Assembly: GCA_023384315.1 (NCBI GenBank) | Contig: JAHDWY010000341.1 | Coordinates: forward strand, 1-5,665 | From: Candidatus Hydrogenedentota bacterium | GTDB lineage: Bacteria > Hydrogenedentota > Hydrogenedentia > Hydrogenedentales > SLHB01 | Reading direction: 5' to 3' | Length of the DNA stretch: 5,665 bases | Shown here: positions 5,285 to 5,665 of the stretch, one piece after another | How the letters are laid out: each line of letters starts with the position of its first letter | Position numbering within the stretch: the stretch's first letter is position 1 | Notes under the pieces: model-generated | Seen by the model: the letters and a program-made list of their open reading frames with translations, nothing else | Databases searched by the model: none | Told to the model about the DNA's origin: nothing | Made by a program: the position numbers and the translations under genes

Positions 5285-5665
5285 ATGCGAAATTTGGCTT
5301 ATGATGGGTCGGCATTGTTTAGCGTTCTATGTATGCTTGCTGTCGTGCCTGCAGTGCCTGAAGTATCCCTCGACACGATATTCGGAGTTCAGGCCGCTGA
5401 AGCGGAACTCATGGACAGTTCGAATTTTACGCTCACGATCGAAGGCCAACTCTTCGGCGAATCGAGCACGGAGAAATCGCGACAAGTATTCAATGTAGAA
5501 CGAGCGTCAAGAAACGTGTTCTGTCAGTATGAATGGTATAGTTCAGTGACTCGCATCGCCTTTGAGGATGCACAGTCTTCGAGCGGCGACGAGATTTCAA
5601 ACGTCTTTCCGATACCCTCTGTCGCGACCGGAAGAGCTTTAGTTTTGACTGATTACGCATTGGTT
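5285..5665 (+). CDS. Putative exported protein of unknown function, 5' part only
   Basis: The frame is open from an ATG at 5285 to the window end (127 codons). GGAGG at 5272-5276 lies eight bases before the start and supports it. The N-terminus looks like a secretion signal: one basic residue (MRN), a hydrophobic core (ALFSVLCMLAVVPAV, residues 10-24) and a possible cleavage near VQA-AEA around residue 38. The core is interrupted by charged residues before that site, so the prediction is moderate. The rest (FTLTIEGQLFGESSTEKSRQ and onward) alternates polar and hydrophobic residues, suggesting a beta-rich domain, but I recognise no family. Codon use is much less G/C-biased at third positions than in ald and the M28 gene, which may mean relaxed selection or transfer. 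A longer alternative frame beginning at 5223 lacks these signals. Confidence 0.6.
   Translation, partial: MRNLAYDGSALFSVLCMLAVVPAVPEVSLDTIFGVQAAEAELMDSSNFTLTIEGQLFGESSTEKSRQVFNVERASRNVFCQYEWYSSVTRIAFEDAQSSSGDEISNVFPIPSVATGRALVLTDYALV

Noticed and set aside
5223..5498. 91-residue plus-strand frame at the right end
   Set aside because: It lacks a ribosome site and is out of frame with the ATG at 5285, which has GGAGG at eight bases and stays open to the window end.
1..5665. tRNA, rRNA, CRISPR array, insertion-sequence ends
   Set aside because: No cloverleaf with CCA-type acceptor, no regularly spaced repeats and no transposase motifs were seen on either strand by eye.

Overview
The window is a compact, GC-rich bacterial chromosomal segment with strong third-position G/C bias in the long genes and clear Shine-Dalgarno sites. 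There is no sign of phage, insertion sequence, CRISPR, tRNA or rRNA. Gene content alone does not fix the lineage. The genome style and a small peptide that echoes the DUF1559 pseudopilin helix would fit an uncultivated relative of Planctomycetes, Hydrogenedentes or similar groups; this is a weak inference.

Left part (1-2208, minus strand): an asparagine-synthase-family gene that runs off the left edge, preceded by dtd (D-aminoacyl-tRNA deacylase). The 139-base gap between them holds a decayed-looking dispersed hairpin repeat. The synthetase half of the first protein is canonical, but its glutaminase half is unusually short.

Middle part (2333-2896): two small minus-strand genes that ordinary gene calling would miss. 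One encodes a 50-residue protein with a very good AGGAGG site. The other encodes a 29-residue hydrophobic peptide with its own AAGGA site, followed 22 bases later by a near-perfect intrinsic terminator. A sigma70-like promoter, an imperfect hairpin between the two genes and the terminator make this look like a complete miniature transcription unit. It is the least explained part of the window. It diverges from the next operon across an AT-rich control region that contains two palindromes.

Right part (2897-5141, plus strand): ald (alanine dehydrogenase, all key residues present) is followed after one base by a membrane-embedded M28-type peptidase homologue. In this homologue the general-base Glu and the last His zinc ligand are replaced, so it may be a pseudo-enzyme. 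The spacing implies translational coupling.

Right edge (5142-5665): an intergenic stretch with a 10-base direct repeat and a palindrome leads into the start of a probably exported protein of unknown function (5285 onward, cut by the window end). It is visibly less GC-rich than its neighbours.

No single pathway unites all the genes. Ald and the M28 homologue may link peptide or amino-acid handling; dtd is housekeeping; the asparagine-synthase-like protein may serve asparagine synthesis or an amide-forming side pathway.
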